Assembly: GCF_003994475.1 (NCBI RefSeq)
Contig: NZ_RZNY01000001.1
Span: 239,714-303,713 of the forward strand
Reading direction: 5' to 3'
DNA length: 64,000 nt
From: Paenibacillus anaericanus
Lineage (GTDB): Bacteria; Bacillota; Bacilli; Paenibacillales; Paenibacillaceae
Of the stretch, positions 42,382 through 51,022 are shown one piece after another; the stretch's first letter is position 1, and each line of letters begins with the position of its first letter. A model generated the notes under the pieces. That model made no database searches, was not told the origin of the DNA, and saw only the letters and a list, made by a program, of their open reading frames with translations. Both the position numbers and the translations under genes were made by a program.

Positions 42382-43113
42382 TTATGGAAGCACACCTCTC
42401 ATGTGGATTCCAGCCTCTTGCAGTGAATCAAATGTACCGGCATCTCCCCACCACAATTGCAGTACGTTGTATTCTAGCATGCCACTTCGGGCGTAAAGAT
42501 TGTTAACATCCGTTATTTCCAATTCTCCGCGCGCTGAACGACTGATTTCTTTTATCTTATCAAACACTGCATCGTCATACATGTAGATCCCAGTAACGGA
42601 GTATTTGGATTTTGGCTTCTTAGGTTTCTCTTCGATATACGCGATCAGCTGTGGATGTGCTGCGTCAAATACGGGAACCCCATATCTCCGTGGATCATCT
42701 ACTAACTTCAATAGCACCCTAGCACTTCCAGTAGGTTGATGTTTAAATTTCTCCACAAATGGAGTTAAATCGTCTAGGAATAAATTATCGCCTAGTAGAA
42801 CAACAAATTTCTCCTTATGATGAATGAATCCTGCTGCAAGCTCAAGCGCCTCGGCGATTCCTCCTGCCGTCTCTTGTACCCGATAGGTAAGATTCACACC
42901 GTATTTTTCACCACTGCCAAAAAAGTCTGTATATAATCCCGCAGATTGCTTCCCAATGATAATAAGAATGTCGGTGACTCCCGCTTGACGCAGCCGTTCT
43001 ATGCCGTAACAAACCATGGGATGGCTCCCGACAGGAAGCAGATGCTTATTGATTAATCGGGTCAACGGATATAACCGTGTTCCAGTGCCCCCTGCCAAAA
43101 TCACACCTTTCAT
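42382..43113 (-). CDS. Sugar nucleotidyltransferase, RmlA/SpsI-like
   Basis: This 243-residue enzyme activates a sugar 1-phosphate, probably with TTP or dTDP-glucose type chemistry. The nucleotide loop VILAGGTGTRLYPLTRLINK, the YRVQETAGGIAEALELAAGF segment and VVLLGDNLFLDDL are intact, as is the IYMYDDAVFDKIK region. It is a close relative of the spore coat SpsI and of RmlA. The start follows GGGGGGAG. No rmlB, C or D genes are next to it. Confidence 0.9.
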   Translation of the reverse strand: MKGVILAGGTGTRLYPLTRLINKHLLPVGSHPMVCYGIERLRQAGVTDILIIIGKQSAGLYTDFFGSGEKYGVNLTYRVQETAGGIAEALELAAGFIHHKEKFVVLLGDNLFLDDLTPFVEKFKHQPTGSARVLLKLVDDPRRYGVPVFDAAHPQLIAYIEEKPKKPKSKYSVTGIYMYDDAVFDKIKEISRSARGELEITDVNNLYARSGMLEYNVLQLWWGDAGTFDSLQEAGIHMRGVLP

Positions 43114-43140
43114 AAACTAACTCCCCCCAATGTTTGCAAT

Positions 43141-43887
43141 TTATATAAATTGTAAGGGATTCACTCCCCATTTCGCGATAAATAATTCCCGATTACGTTC
43201 CATCAAGGAGTTCCATCCATCCGGAAAATTAACTTTGAAGCTCGCGCTTCCAGCGTGGTATACAAGGGTATCCCCTGAAATCAGCAACCGATATCCCTGT
43301 TGTCTAGCTCTGTAACAATAATCATCATCTTCATAATGACCTGGTGAGAATCGCTCATCCAACATGCCAATACTACCTAGCAGACTCCTCTTAAAAAGGA
43401 AACACATCCCTACAATACGCTGTACATCTTGCCATTTGACTGGGTCAGAGACATTATATCGCTCTGCCACCTCGACAAACCCTTCCATCCCAATCCATGT
43501 AACTTCCACTTGCTGCCTACCGCTGATATAATTCGTTACGGGTCCAACGATACCTACATCATCAGCACTATCTAAGGCCAGAAGCATATTCGATAACCAC
43601 CTAGGAGAGACAATAACGTCATTATTCAGCAGTAGCAACTGATCCCCCGAAGCGATCGCAAGACCTTTATTGCACGCGATCGGAAAACCAGTGTTTCGGG
43701 GGAGTGACACCAGGATGAGTCCCTCCCTTAGACAATACTCCGCTGTCCCATCACTCGATCCATTATCCACTATGATAATTTCAATCGGTTCTAATGTGTG
43801 ATGGCGAATCGCCTCAATGCAAGTTGTAAGCAGATGAAGACCGTTATATGACGGAATGATGATGCTAGTCAGTCCAAATTGTCTCAT
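43141..43887 (-). CDS. GT2 glycosyltransferase
   Basis: The 248-residue protein is a bare GT2 domain with SIIIPSYNGLHLLTTCIEAI, IIVDNGSSDGTAEYC, the DxD motif LLLNNDVIVSP, an RIVGMCFLFKRSLLGSIGML loop and PGHYEDDDYCYRA. It is close to the catalytic part of the 41,213 gene product but lacks the basic tail, Gly/Tyr motif and repeat domain. The start overlaps the upstream stop by four bases. Confidence 0.88.
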   Translation of the reverse strand: MRQFGLTSIIIPSYNGLHLLTTCIEAIRHHTLEPIEIIIVDNGSSDGTAEYCLREGLILVSLPRNTGFPIACNKGLAIASGDQLLLLNNDVIVSPRWLSNMLLALDSADDVGIVGPVTNYISGRQQVEVTWIGMEGFVEVAERYNVSDPVKWQDVQRIVGMCFLFKRSLLGSIGMLDERFSPGHYEDDDYCYRARQQGYRLLISGDTLVYHAGSASFKVNFPDGWNSLMERNRELFIAKWGVNPLQFI

Positions 43888-45002
43888 CTTGCGTTCCTCA
43901 CTTTCGCAAGTTCGCTCCGAGAGTATGTCACAAATCGCAATCGGTTACCTTCTGATTTCATAACCTCGGTAAATGCCTCCACATGATCCCCGATGATCAA
44001 ACCTGCAACAGAGTTACCCTCTCCTGTATTTCCACTGCGAATACGATTATTTCGCACTACATTGACCGAGTAAGGTGCGCTTACCTTAAGTCCGCGTACT
44101 AGTGCAAGTGCCTGCGCCTTGGGCGGTACAATGAGAGCCTCCGTTCCAAGTGTTTCGATCGCCTTCCGGGATAAGGCATGCGGTACAGCTGTCAGGGAAT
44201 TCGCTCCCAGGTCAGACCTACCCAGCGCCTGATTCAAGAATGTCTTACAACGTGTAACATCATCCTGACCAGAGAAAGTTGGTAGATACGGAGTAAGATT
44301 ATTCAACGCAATATCTACCCCCAAATCTACTGCGATGAGAAAGGCTGCAAGCTCTTCAGCTGGCAGAGACATATCCCCGTCGCAAAACAAAACGATATCA
44401 CCTGAAGATAATGCGCTCCCGAGTGCCCTCGAAACATCGTGACCTAGCCGCTCAGGGATATGGACTAGGATCATGCGGGGATCCCTCACTATCGCAGCAA
44501 AGCTGCCGTCTGTACAGCCATTAAGTACTACAATAATCTCTTTCAGCGGCAGTTTGCAGAGCTCGGATAACACAGCTGGTAGCGTCTGTTCCTCATTACA
44601 GATGGATACAACGACCGATGCCTTCCCCTGCAGGGGGAGCGCAATTCCGATATCAGAAATTCTTGAAGCTAGCGCATATCCACGGCGATAAGCCAGAGAA
44701 AGGCTCAATACTCTAGAAACAGAGGCATCCCCAGAATTATGATCACCATACCAAGCGTTAAGCGACTCTTGCATATTCTCCAAGGATAAATGACTACTTT
44801 CCTTATCAGAAGCAGCGATAAAGCCAGCCTTAATCGCTCTTTGCTCCATCCACCACAACTTGTCAATTGGAGCAGATCTGCGGACCGTAGAACGAAGAAG
44901 CCGATTCTTTCCCTTCTTCACTTTGCGACGATTATTTGGTCTCCACCGAGCCTTTCTGCCCGTTCGTGAAGACTTCACAGTAATTTTTCTAATCCTCCTC
45001 AT
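43884..45002 (-). CDS. GT2 glycosyltransferase with basic tail and Gly/Tyr motif
   Basis: The 372-residue protein has a long basic N-terminus (GRKARWRPNNRRKVKKGKNR), a helical spacer and LSLAYRRGYALASRI before the GT2 domain (ASVVVSICNEEQTLPAVLSE, EIIVVLNGCTDGSFAA, LFCDGDMSLPAEEL). The DGD motif is metal-binding. It shares its C-terminal half (SLTAVPHALSRKAIETLGTE) with the product of the upstream gene, a paralogue. It overlaps both neighbours by four bases. Confidence 0.85.
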   Translation of the reverse strand: MRRIRKITVKSSRTGRKARWRPNNRRKVKKGKNRLLRSTVRRSAPIDKLWWMEQRAIKAGFIAASDKESSHLSLENMQESLNAWYGDHNSGDASVSRVLSLSLAYRRGYALASRISDIGIALPLQGKASVVVSICNEEQTLPAVLSELCKLPLKEIIVVLNGCTDGSFAAIVRDPRMILVHIPERLGHDVSRALGSALSSGDIVLFCDGDMSLPAEELAAFLIAVDLGVDIALNNLTPYLPTFSGQDDVTRCKTFLNQALGRSDLGANSLTAVPHALSRKAIETLGTEALIVPPKAQALALVRGLKVSAPYSVNVVRNNRIRSGNTGEGNSVAGLIIGDHVEAFTEVMKSEGNRLRFVTYSRSELAKVRNAR

Positions 45003-45823
45003 CCCCTCACTCTATCGCGTTTGCGACCAAGATCTCCGAATCCTCCTCGCTGTCCATGTTCCTTGACCAGCCAATGAAGGGCTTCTAAGTGATCTCCAGC
45101 GACAAGCGTAGCAAGTGGATCCTGCTTCCCCTTACCAACTCTCTGCCGAACTGGATTCAGTTTACCCACGGGAACTGTATGAACGACTTGCACATTCAGT
45201 CCCCTACTCACTGCCATAGCGTAAGCCAAAGGGGGAATCTCTAACGCTTTAGAACCGATGATCTCAAAACCACGGCGGCTTAACGCATGGGGAACAGCGG
45301 TCATTGAGGCACCTTTCAGATTAGAACGAGATAAAAAAACATTTAATACATGCTTAGCCAGAACGACTGGGTGAGTCTTTTGCTTCTCCACGGGCCCTGA
45401 ATACCCATTTAGAGCCACATCAACCCCAGATATTATCGTATTCACAAACGGACGTAATTCTTTTGCGGGAATAACCATGTCTCCATCAATAAATAGCAGT
45501 ACTTCTCCTTTGGATATTTCCGCACCAAAACGCCGGCCAACATCATGACCAAGTGGCTCAGTAAAGGAAATCACCCTAGCTCCCCACTTCGCAGCAAGCT
45601 CCGCCGTTCCATCCGTCGAACCGTTGGCTACTACAATAATCTCGCTACAAGGATGTACCTGGCTCGCTTGATATAGGACGGCCGGAAGCGTAGCCCTTTC
45701 GTTCATGGCTGGAATAATTATGGAGACCAGAGGATTAGGATGATTGGACAAACGCCGTATCCGCGGCTTTTGAAGTAAGGTTCTCCGGCTAAGACGTCTC
45801 CGTGATTTGCGCTTTCTGATCAT
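44999..45823 (-). CDS. GT2 glycosyltransferase with basic tail
   Basis: This 274-residue protein starts at an ATG preceded by GGGAGGTGAAGGC. A short basic tail (MIRKRKSRRRLSRRTLLQKP) leads to the GT2 domain: VSIIIPAMNERATLPAVLYQ, EIIVVANGSTDGTAEL, LLFIDGDMVIP. The C-terminal half resembles the next gene product (SMTAVPHALSRRGFEIIGSK). It is the first gene of the large glycosylation operon. A longer frame to 45946 has no ribosome binding site. Confidence 0.85.
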   Translation of the reverse strand: MIRKRKSRRRLSRRTLLQKPRIRRLSNHPNPLVSIIIPAMNERATLPAVLYQASQVHPCSEIIVVANGSTDGTAELAAKWGARVISFTEPLGHDVGRRFGAEISKGEVLLFIDGDMVIPAKELRPFVNTIISGVDVALNGYSGPVEKQKTHPVVLAKHVLNVFLSRSNLKGASMTAVPHALSRRGFEIIGSKALEIPPLAYAMAVSRGLNVQVVHTVPVGKLNPVRQRVGKGKQDPLATLVAGDHLEALHWLVKEHGQRGGFGDLGRKRDRVRG

Positions 45824-45946
45824 GCCTTCACCTCCCAGATATCCATATGTGCCGGAGCATATACCACAGTGTATGCCGCTTTCAAGGCATTGTAACGGCA
45901 AACGTACATACTCACTAGACCGTTGAATAACAAACCCTGGCAACAT

Positions 45947-45989
45947 AAAAAAAGCTTGCAGAATGATTCTCTTTCCGCAAGCTTTTTTT
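45947..45989. terminator. Bidirectional terminator after the dGTPase gene
   Basis: AAAAAAAGCTTGC (45947-45959) and GCAAGCTTTTTTT (45977-45989) form a perfect stem with T tracts on both strands. On the minus strand it ends the dGTPase transcript. Confidence 0.85.
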
Positions 45990-46040
45990 CAGGTACTAAT
46001 TAACCACACGAACCTTATTCTAATCTACCTACATCTGTTA

Positions 46041-47453
46041 TCAGTCGAGATCATATATGGAGCCTACCTTCAAGCCGTAGAGCTCGTTATACACTTTCTC
46101 TGCATAAGCATCCGTCATTCCAGCGATATAGTCGACAACCATATGCTCCCATGTCCACATCGGTCTTTCACTTCGTTGATCTTGCTCAAACCGCATCAAC
46201 CAATCGCTCGGAATAATCGATCTTGAAGAATCTGAATCAATAAATGCATCCCACAGACGTTTAATTATCCAAGCACTTCGCTTCTGTAATCGCTGCACCC
46301 TTAAATCAGAAATCATAGTCACCCACGCAAAACTTTTCAATACGCTAACGGTACGAAGCATATCCTCGTTCTCCTGACCTTCCGACACGAAGGTCACCTT
46401 CTTCCAATCACCATCACTAACAACTCCAAGATGGTTAACAAATAGGCTAACCCAGTAGGCTTTAACTTCACGTCTTGTCCGGGAAATATCATTGCCACAT
46501 GTCGGCAACTTGGCCTTCCAGACTTGCAGGAATGAAGATAACACTTCCCGTACTTTAATACCTATGGCTTCCTCCTGCCAACCCTCCCAGACTGCGTCCT
46601 CCAATGTCTTAATTTTCTCAACAATCAATCGGCAAATATAAGGATCCTCCATAAAATGTTCATGAACCTCAATCTTTCCAGCCTTAATGCCATCCTCCAG
46701 ATCATGAGAGGAATAGGCGATATCATCGCATAGATCCATTAGTTGAGCTTCTAGAGTCTTCTTACCCTCTGGGATTCCCCATATTTGACGAATTTGCGAT
46801 ATATATTCCCATTCACGTAAATATACACCTTTCTTATTCAGCGTACCGGGAAATGGATATTTATTTGTTCCTAATAAGACCGCATCAGACAAGTTAAGCC
46901 CATCGATATTTTCCCGTTTCTCTAGGAACATAATCAACCGAAAGTTATGGGCGTTACCTTCAAAATGTTCATATTGACGCTGTATATTCTCTCGGATCGC
47001 CTGTGCCTCTTCGAGTGAATGCTGCCGCCCATCTCCTAAAGCCTTCGCTATCTTGTCTTGAATCACTCGCTCAAGAATTCCTTGTAGCACCTCTTCACCT
47101 TTATGACCAAACGGTGGATGACCGAAATCATGACAAATTGCAGCGCACTCGACCACCTCAGGATCAATAATCAGCCCCGGATGGAGCGCTTGTCCTGTCT
47201 CTATCTCTGGATAAGAACGGAGTAAGCTCCTCGCCGCTTCTCTGGCGATCTGTGCCACCTCCAGCGAATGCGTTAACCGCGTCCGGTAATAGTCTCCTGT
47301 TCCTGCCCCAAATATTTGAGACTTGCCTTGTAGGCGCCGGAAGGTAGGAGAATGGATGAGCCGCGAATAATCGCGTTCATAAGTAGCCCGCGCGGTCTCT
47401 TGTCCGATATTGTCGGGATGTTGACGATGCTGTCTCAATGCACTTATGTTCAT
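46041..47453 (-). CDS. dgt: dGTP triphosphohydrolase, HD family
   Basis: The 470-residue protein is a dGTPase-type HD phosphohydrolase that splits dNTPs to the nucleoside and triphosphate. Motifs are RTRLTHSLEVAQIAREAARS, the metal motif ECAAICHDFGHPPFGHKGEE, and QLMDLCDDIAYSSHDLEDGI. The start at 47453 has GAGAGGGTG upstream; the ATG at 47474 is less well placed. The biological role may be dNTP pool control. The host gene stands alone. Confidence 0.92.
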   Translation of the reverse strand: MNISALRQHRQHPDNIGQETARATYERDYSRLIHSPTFRRLQGKSQIFGAGTGDYYRTRLTHSLEVAQIAREAARSLLRSYPEIETGQALHPGLIIDPEVVECAAICHDFGHPPFGHKGEEVLQGILERVIQDKIAKALGDGRQHSLEEAQAIRENIQRQYEHFEGNAHNFRLIMFLEKRENIDGLNLSDAVLLGTNKYPFPGTLNKKGVYLREWEYISQIRQIWGIPEGKKTLEAQLMDLCDDIAYSSHDLEDGIKAGKIEVHEHFMEDPYICRLIVEKIKTLEDAVWEGWQEEAIGIKVREVLSSFLQVWKAKLPTCGNDISRTRREVKAYWVSLFVNHLGVVSDGDWKKVTFVSEGQENEDMLRTVSVLKSFAWVTMISDLRVQRLQKRSAWIIKRLWDAFIDSDSSRSIIPSDWLMRFEQDQRSERPMWTWEHMVVDYIAGMTDAYAEKVYNELYGLKVGSIYDLD

Positions 47454-47553
47454 AAACCGCACCCTCTCTATCATCTGAAATATTCCTTTATCTTAAAATA
47501 TACATCTTCATCTGTGAATTCAAGTCATTTGTTAATACATAAGAACCTGTACT

Positions 47554-48711
47554 TCAATTACTAGGGTTTCTCTTCATTATAGACACCCATCGATCTGACG
47601 TATGCTCCCAACGAAACCGAATACGGGCTAACTCTCTCCCCGCTCTCCCCATACTTCTGCGCTCTTCCTCACTTTCCAGCAGACGCAGGATACTATCCCC
47701 AAGACCGGGATCCAGCTTTTCTGGTGATAACAGCACACCCGTAACACCATCCATCACAATCTCAGGAATACCACCTACCCCCGTTGCCACGACGGGAACT
47801 GCGGAAGCCATCGCCTCTACATTGACCAAACCGAAGGCTTCCTCACCTCCAGAGGGTACAACCAATATATCAGCTAGATTATACCAGTCTGCCACTCTTG
47901 GATATGGCACATACGGAAGAAAGACAACACGATCCTTGTACGGCTCTGCTAACACTTTCAACTTCCGTACATAGTCACTCTCCCGATTCACTCCATAAAA
48001 TGCACTCCCCACAATGACCAACATAGCATCCTTTTCTTTCTCTAGAACAGTAGGAAATACCTCTAATAGATGATGTACACCCTTGGATGGAAGCAGACGA
48101 CCAATGAATAGGACAATCTTCCGGTTGTTCCAACCAAAGTCGGCAAGTCGCGCCTCACGTAGTAATTCTCCAGATAACGACCACCGTGGTACAAAGTCCT
48201 CTAAACTAACACCTAAAGGATTTACCGATATCGGCGTTGTTAAAGAAGGAAACCTTCGCATAATCTCATCTTTTAAATATTTACTATTTACGATCAGACC
48301 ATCCACGCTTTCCAACATAGGAAGTGTCCGAGATCCCGGTTGGCTAGATGAGGAAATGAATGTAGTAGAATGCAACGTCAAGAACACACGAGCTAATGGA
48401 AGTCGTGCTTTTAATTGATAAGCAAGCTGCGGACGATTATGCACATCTACCGTATCTGGAAGCCATTTACGTAGATGACGCAAAATAGAATCAACATACC
48501 GACGACCTCCTGTTAATCGATAACAAGGTACGTTGCCAAGTAATCCATAGGCCGGAAGATGTCCATCTGCCAGACCATAAATCCTGATCTGTAATTGTTC
48601 AGCCGCTAGTGGAACTATCTTCTCTATTACCCGTTCGACTGAGCTGCTACGCCCTGATGGTATAACAAACGACCCTGGAGTAATTACCGCAACCTTTTGC
48701 CTTTCTCCCAT
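47554..48711 (-). CDS. GT4 glycosyltransferase, CotSA-like
   Basis: This 385-residue retaining glycosyltransferase resembles the spore coat CotSA group. The C-terminal GT-B domain has FIGRLLPSKGVHHLLEVFPT, YNLADILVVPSGGEEAFGLV and EAMASAVPVVATGVGGIPEI; the N-terminal domain holds VFLTLHSTTFISSSSQ. It lacks the basic tail of the upstream cluster. The ATG at 48711 follows GGAGGGGTGTCTT. It diverges from the yheC/D gene across 260 bases. Confidence 0.85.
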   Translation of the reverse strand: MGERQKVAVITPGSFVIPSGRSSSVERVIEKIVPLAAEQLQIRIYGLADGHLPAYGLLGNVPCYRLTGGRRYVDSILRHLRKWLPDTVDVHNRPQLAYQLKARLPLARVFLTLHSTTFISSSSQPGSRTLPMLESVDGLIVNSKYLKDEIMRRFPSLTTPISVNPLGVSLEDFVPRWSLSGELLREARLADFGWNNRKIVLFIGRLLPSKGVHHLLEVFPTVLEKEKDAMLVIVGSAFYGVNRESDYVRKLKVLAEPYKDRVVFLPYVPYPRVADWYNLADILVVPSGGEEAFGLVNVEAMASAVPVVATGVGGIPEIVMDGVTGVLLSPEKLDPGLGDSILRLLESEEERRSMGRAGRELARIRFRWEHTSDRWVSIMKRNPSN

Positions 48712-48971
48712 AAGACACCCCTCCCTCAACAAACAATTACCTTACTACGCTATACGATCTCTTGAATCCGACATTCATAGTTATTCTCAAATATACGAAG
48801 TTAGCCCGGGAAATGTGACTGAATCAAAACCTCCAGTAATGCTGAGTACACTAATAAGGGTCAATATTCCAAAACAGGCTGCTGACGCATAGCAGTCGTC
48901 CACTCCATTTTTCGCGGACGAACATAAATTGAACCAAGACATAAGACGCCAAATCAGAAGGAGGGAGATCC

Positions 48972-50096
48972 ATGGGGCAGGACCATGTCGGTATTCTGCT
49001 TAATACTAGCATGTACCGGGGGATACCCCAGCGGAGAACCGGCCAGGAGTCGATATCTAACTATGAGGAAGCAGCACAAACATACGGATTCATTCCTTGT
49101 TTTCTTCGCTTGGGGGATATAGACGTAAGAAAAGGCGTAAGCGTAGCTTATAAATTTAACGGCTATGATTACGTTAAGTCTGTAATCCCCACACCGGCTG
49201 TCATTCACAACCGAGCTCTGTACGCCGACCGTTCAGCACATCAGAAAATACGCAATATCATTTCTCAAGGGAAGATCATTTATAACGTCAACAATCGATA
49301 CAGCAAAGATGTCGTACACCGCCTGTTGTGGAATGATCCTTATATCTGCCAGTATTTACCCAATTCCACCTCCGCTTCGTCATCTTCACTACGGTTGATG
49401 ATGAGCCGCTATCCCGACCTCATCCTAAAGCCAATTCGCGGATCCGTTGGACACGGCATCCTAAGATTGAAGCGTGACAAAGATGGCTGGTTTCTTATTC
49501 ATCCCTCACGTTCAGGCAAAAACGGATGGACTACTACCAGACTAAGACGCGAGGAACTCCCAGTCTGGACTCGGCGTTTACTCATACACGTTCCCTATCT
49601 TATCCAGGAGCGCATTCCGCTTGCGGAATATGAGTCTCGGCCCTTGGATATCCGCATAACTGTACAACGAGGAATTACCGGACAATGGACAGTCACAGGA
49701 TTATTTGCCAAAGTCGCCCCAAAAGGGAGCTTCATTTCCAACATCGCCAAAGGGGGAAGAGCATTCCCTGTAGATTTGCTGTTAACCGAAGTCTTTGCGC
49801 CACATATTGTTCCAACCGTCATCACCCATGTCAAGACACTTGCCCTGGCTGTTGCCACCCATTTATCCTCTCAATTACCTCTTCTCGGTGACCTCGGCAT
49901 GGATATTGGTCTCACAATGGACGGACGTCCTTACTTTATTGAATGCAACGGACGTGATCAACGTTACGGATTTCGTAAAGCTGAGCTGAACGAAACTTGG
50001 AAAGACACCTACCGCAGACCGATGGCCTTCGCTCGGTATTTACTTGATAACCCTACCGTATCAGCGTTATACGCTCGTAAAGCTAACCCAAATTAG
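48972..50096 (+). CDS. YheC/YheD-family spore coat-associated protein, ATP-grasp
   Basis: The 374-residue protein matches the YheC/D endospore coat-associated family, which has an ATP-grasp fold (LILKPIRGSVGHGILRLKRD, YLIQERIPLAEYESRPLDIR, LGDLGMDIGLTMDGRPYFIE with a final CNGRDQRYGF). An N-terminal part (VGILLNTSMYRGIPQRRTGQ) is also typical. Its reaction is unknown; many ATP-grasp enzymes ligate amino acids. The start has GGAGGGAGATCC upstream. A terminator follows. Confidence 0.88.
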   Translation: MGQDHVGILLNTSMYRGIPQRRTGQESISNYEEAAQTYGFIPCFLRLGDIDVRKGVSVAYKFNGYDYVKSVIPTPAVIHNRALYADRSAHQKIRNIISQGKIIYNVNNRYSKDVVHRLLWNDPYICQYLPNSTSASSSSLRLMMSRYPDLILKPIRGSVGHGILRLKRDKDGWFLIHPSRSGKNGWTTTRLRREELPVWTRRLLIHVPYLIQERIPLAEYESRPLDIRITVQRGITGQWTVTGLFAKVAPKGSFISNIAKGGRAFPVDLLLTEVFAPHIVPTVITHVKTLALAVATHLSSQLPLLGDLGMDIGLTMDGRPYFIECNGRDQRYGFRKAELNETWKDTYRRPMAFARYLLDNPTVSALYARKANPN

Positions 50097-50180
50097 AGCC
50101 AGAATCAAAGTATAGTGAGGACATTTTTAGGCTTAACACCAGTCATTGTATCTAGCCCTTGATCCTTTTTTAAATAGCAA

Positions 50181-50218
50181 AAAAAGTCCAAGTTCAGCTG
50201 TATGAACTTGGACTTTTT
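50181..50218. terminator. Bidirectional terminator between yheC/D and ykoC
   Basis: AAAAAGTCCAAGTTCA (50181-50196) and TGAACTTGGACTTTTT (50203-50218) form a perfect 16-bp stem. It ends both converging transcripts. Confidence 0.9.
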
Positions 50219-51022
50219 CTAACGATACCTTACATCAAATATCCCAAACAACGGATACTCTAATGCTGCTATATATGCGATTCCAACTGCTCCAGACAAA
50301 ATGATAATGACCAACAAATCGTAACGCGAAAATGTTGATGGGTAATAGTATGTCCGTGGGCGCTTTCCATCAAATGCCTTCGTCTCCATCGCAACAGCCA
50401 CACGATGTGCTCGGCGGATACTCTGGGACAGTAAAGGCACAGCATAAAGCTTAATCTGTGTGTACCAACTCCGAATACCTCGAGATGCCCTAACTCCGCG
50501 TATACGCAATGCGTTCCGGCGAATTTCGTATTCCTCCCACACCATTGGAAGTAGTCTTATGGAAGCCATGAAACTATAAGCATATTTAGGAGGGAGCTTC
50601 CCTTTTTGCATCAGAGCGTAGAATAGGGCAACCGAAGGGGTCGTCAACACAAATAACAAGCCTTCGGCGGCAAAGCTCACTGACTTGAATCCGATGTGAA
50701 TCCCGCGATAAAAACTCTCCTCCGATATGCGAATGAGTCCCCATTCCCACCAAAGATGATCCCCTTTTCCAAAAAGAATCATCGTTGACGAGGAAGATAT
50801 AAATACCAGCAAGAAAGGCAATATAATGAGCAGTACTTTCCATGGAGCGTGACCACTTAGTACAAATAATAATAGGATATAAATAATCGCTTGGTAGAAC
50901 ACAAAATCCAAACTATGACTAAACAATGTTATAAAAAAGGCCACTAATACTAGAGTGAGCTTCGCGACGGGATTGGCCCTATGCAGCCATGTCACTATTC
51001 TTGGTGTCAGAAACTTCCTCAT
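50219..51022 (-). CDS. ykoC: EcfT component of a thiamine-precursor ECF transporter (YkoC-like)
   Basis: The 267-residue membrane protein couples the ATPase to the substrate-binding component. It has about five membrane segments (KLTLVLVAFFITLFSHSLDF, VLLIILPFLLVFISSSSTMI), and the two coupling motifs near ALRIRGVRASRG and MATETKAFDGKRPR-like ARG repeats (here AMETKAFDG). It overlaps ykoD by four bases. The riboswitch upstream of ykoE assigns the system to thiamine or HMP uptake. Confidence 0.9.
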   Translation of the reverse strand: MRKFLTPRIVTWLHRANPVAKLTLVLVAFFITLFSHSLDFVFYQAIIYILLLFVLSGHAPWKVLLIILPFLLVFISSSSTMILFGKGDHLWWEWGLIRISEESFYRGIHIGFKSVSFAAEGLLFVLTTPSVALFYALMQKGKLPPKYAYSFMASIRLLPMVWEEYEIRRNALRIRGVRASRGIRSWYTQIKLYAVPLLSQSIRRAHRVAVAMETKAFDGKRPRTYYYPSTFSRYDLLVIIILSGAVGIAYIAALEYPLFGIFDVRYR

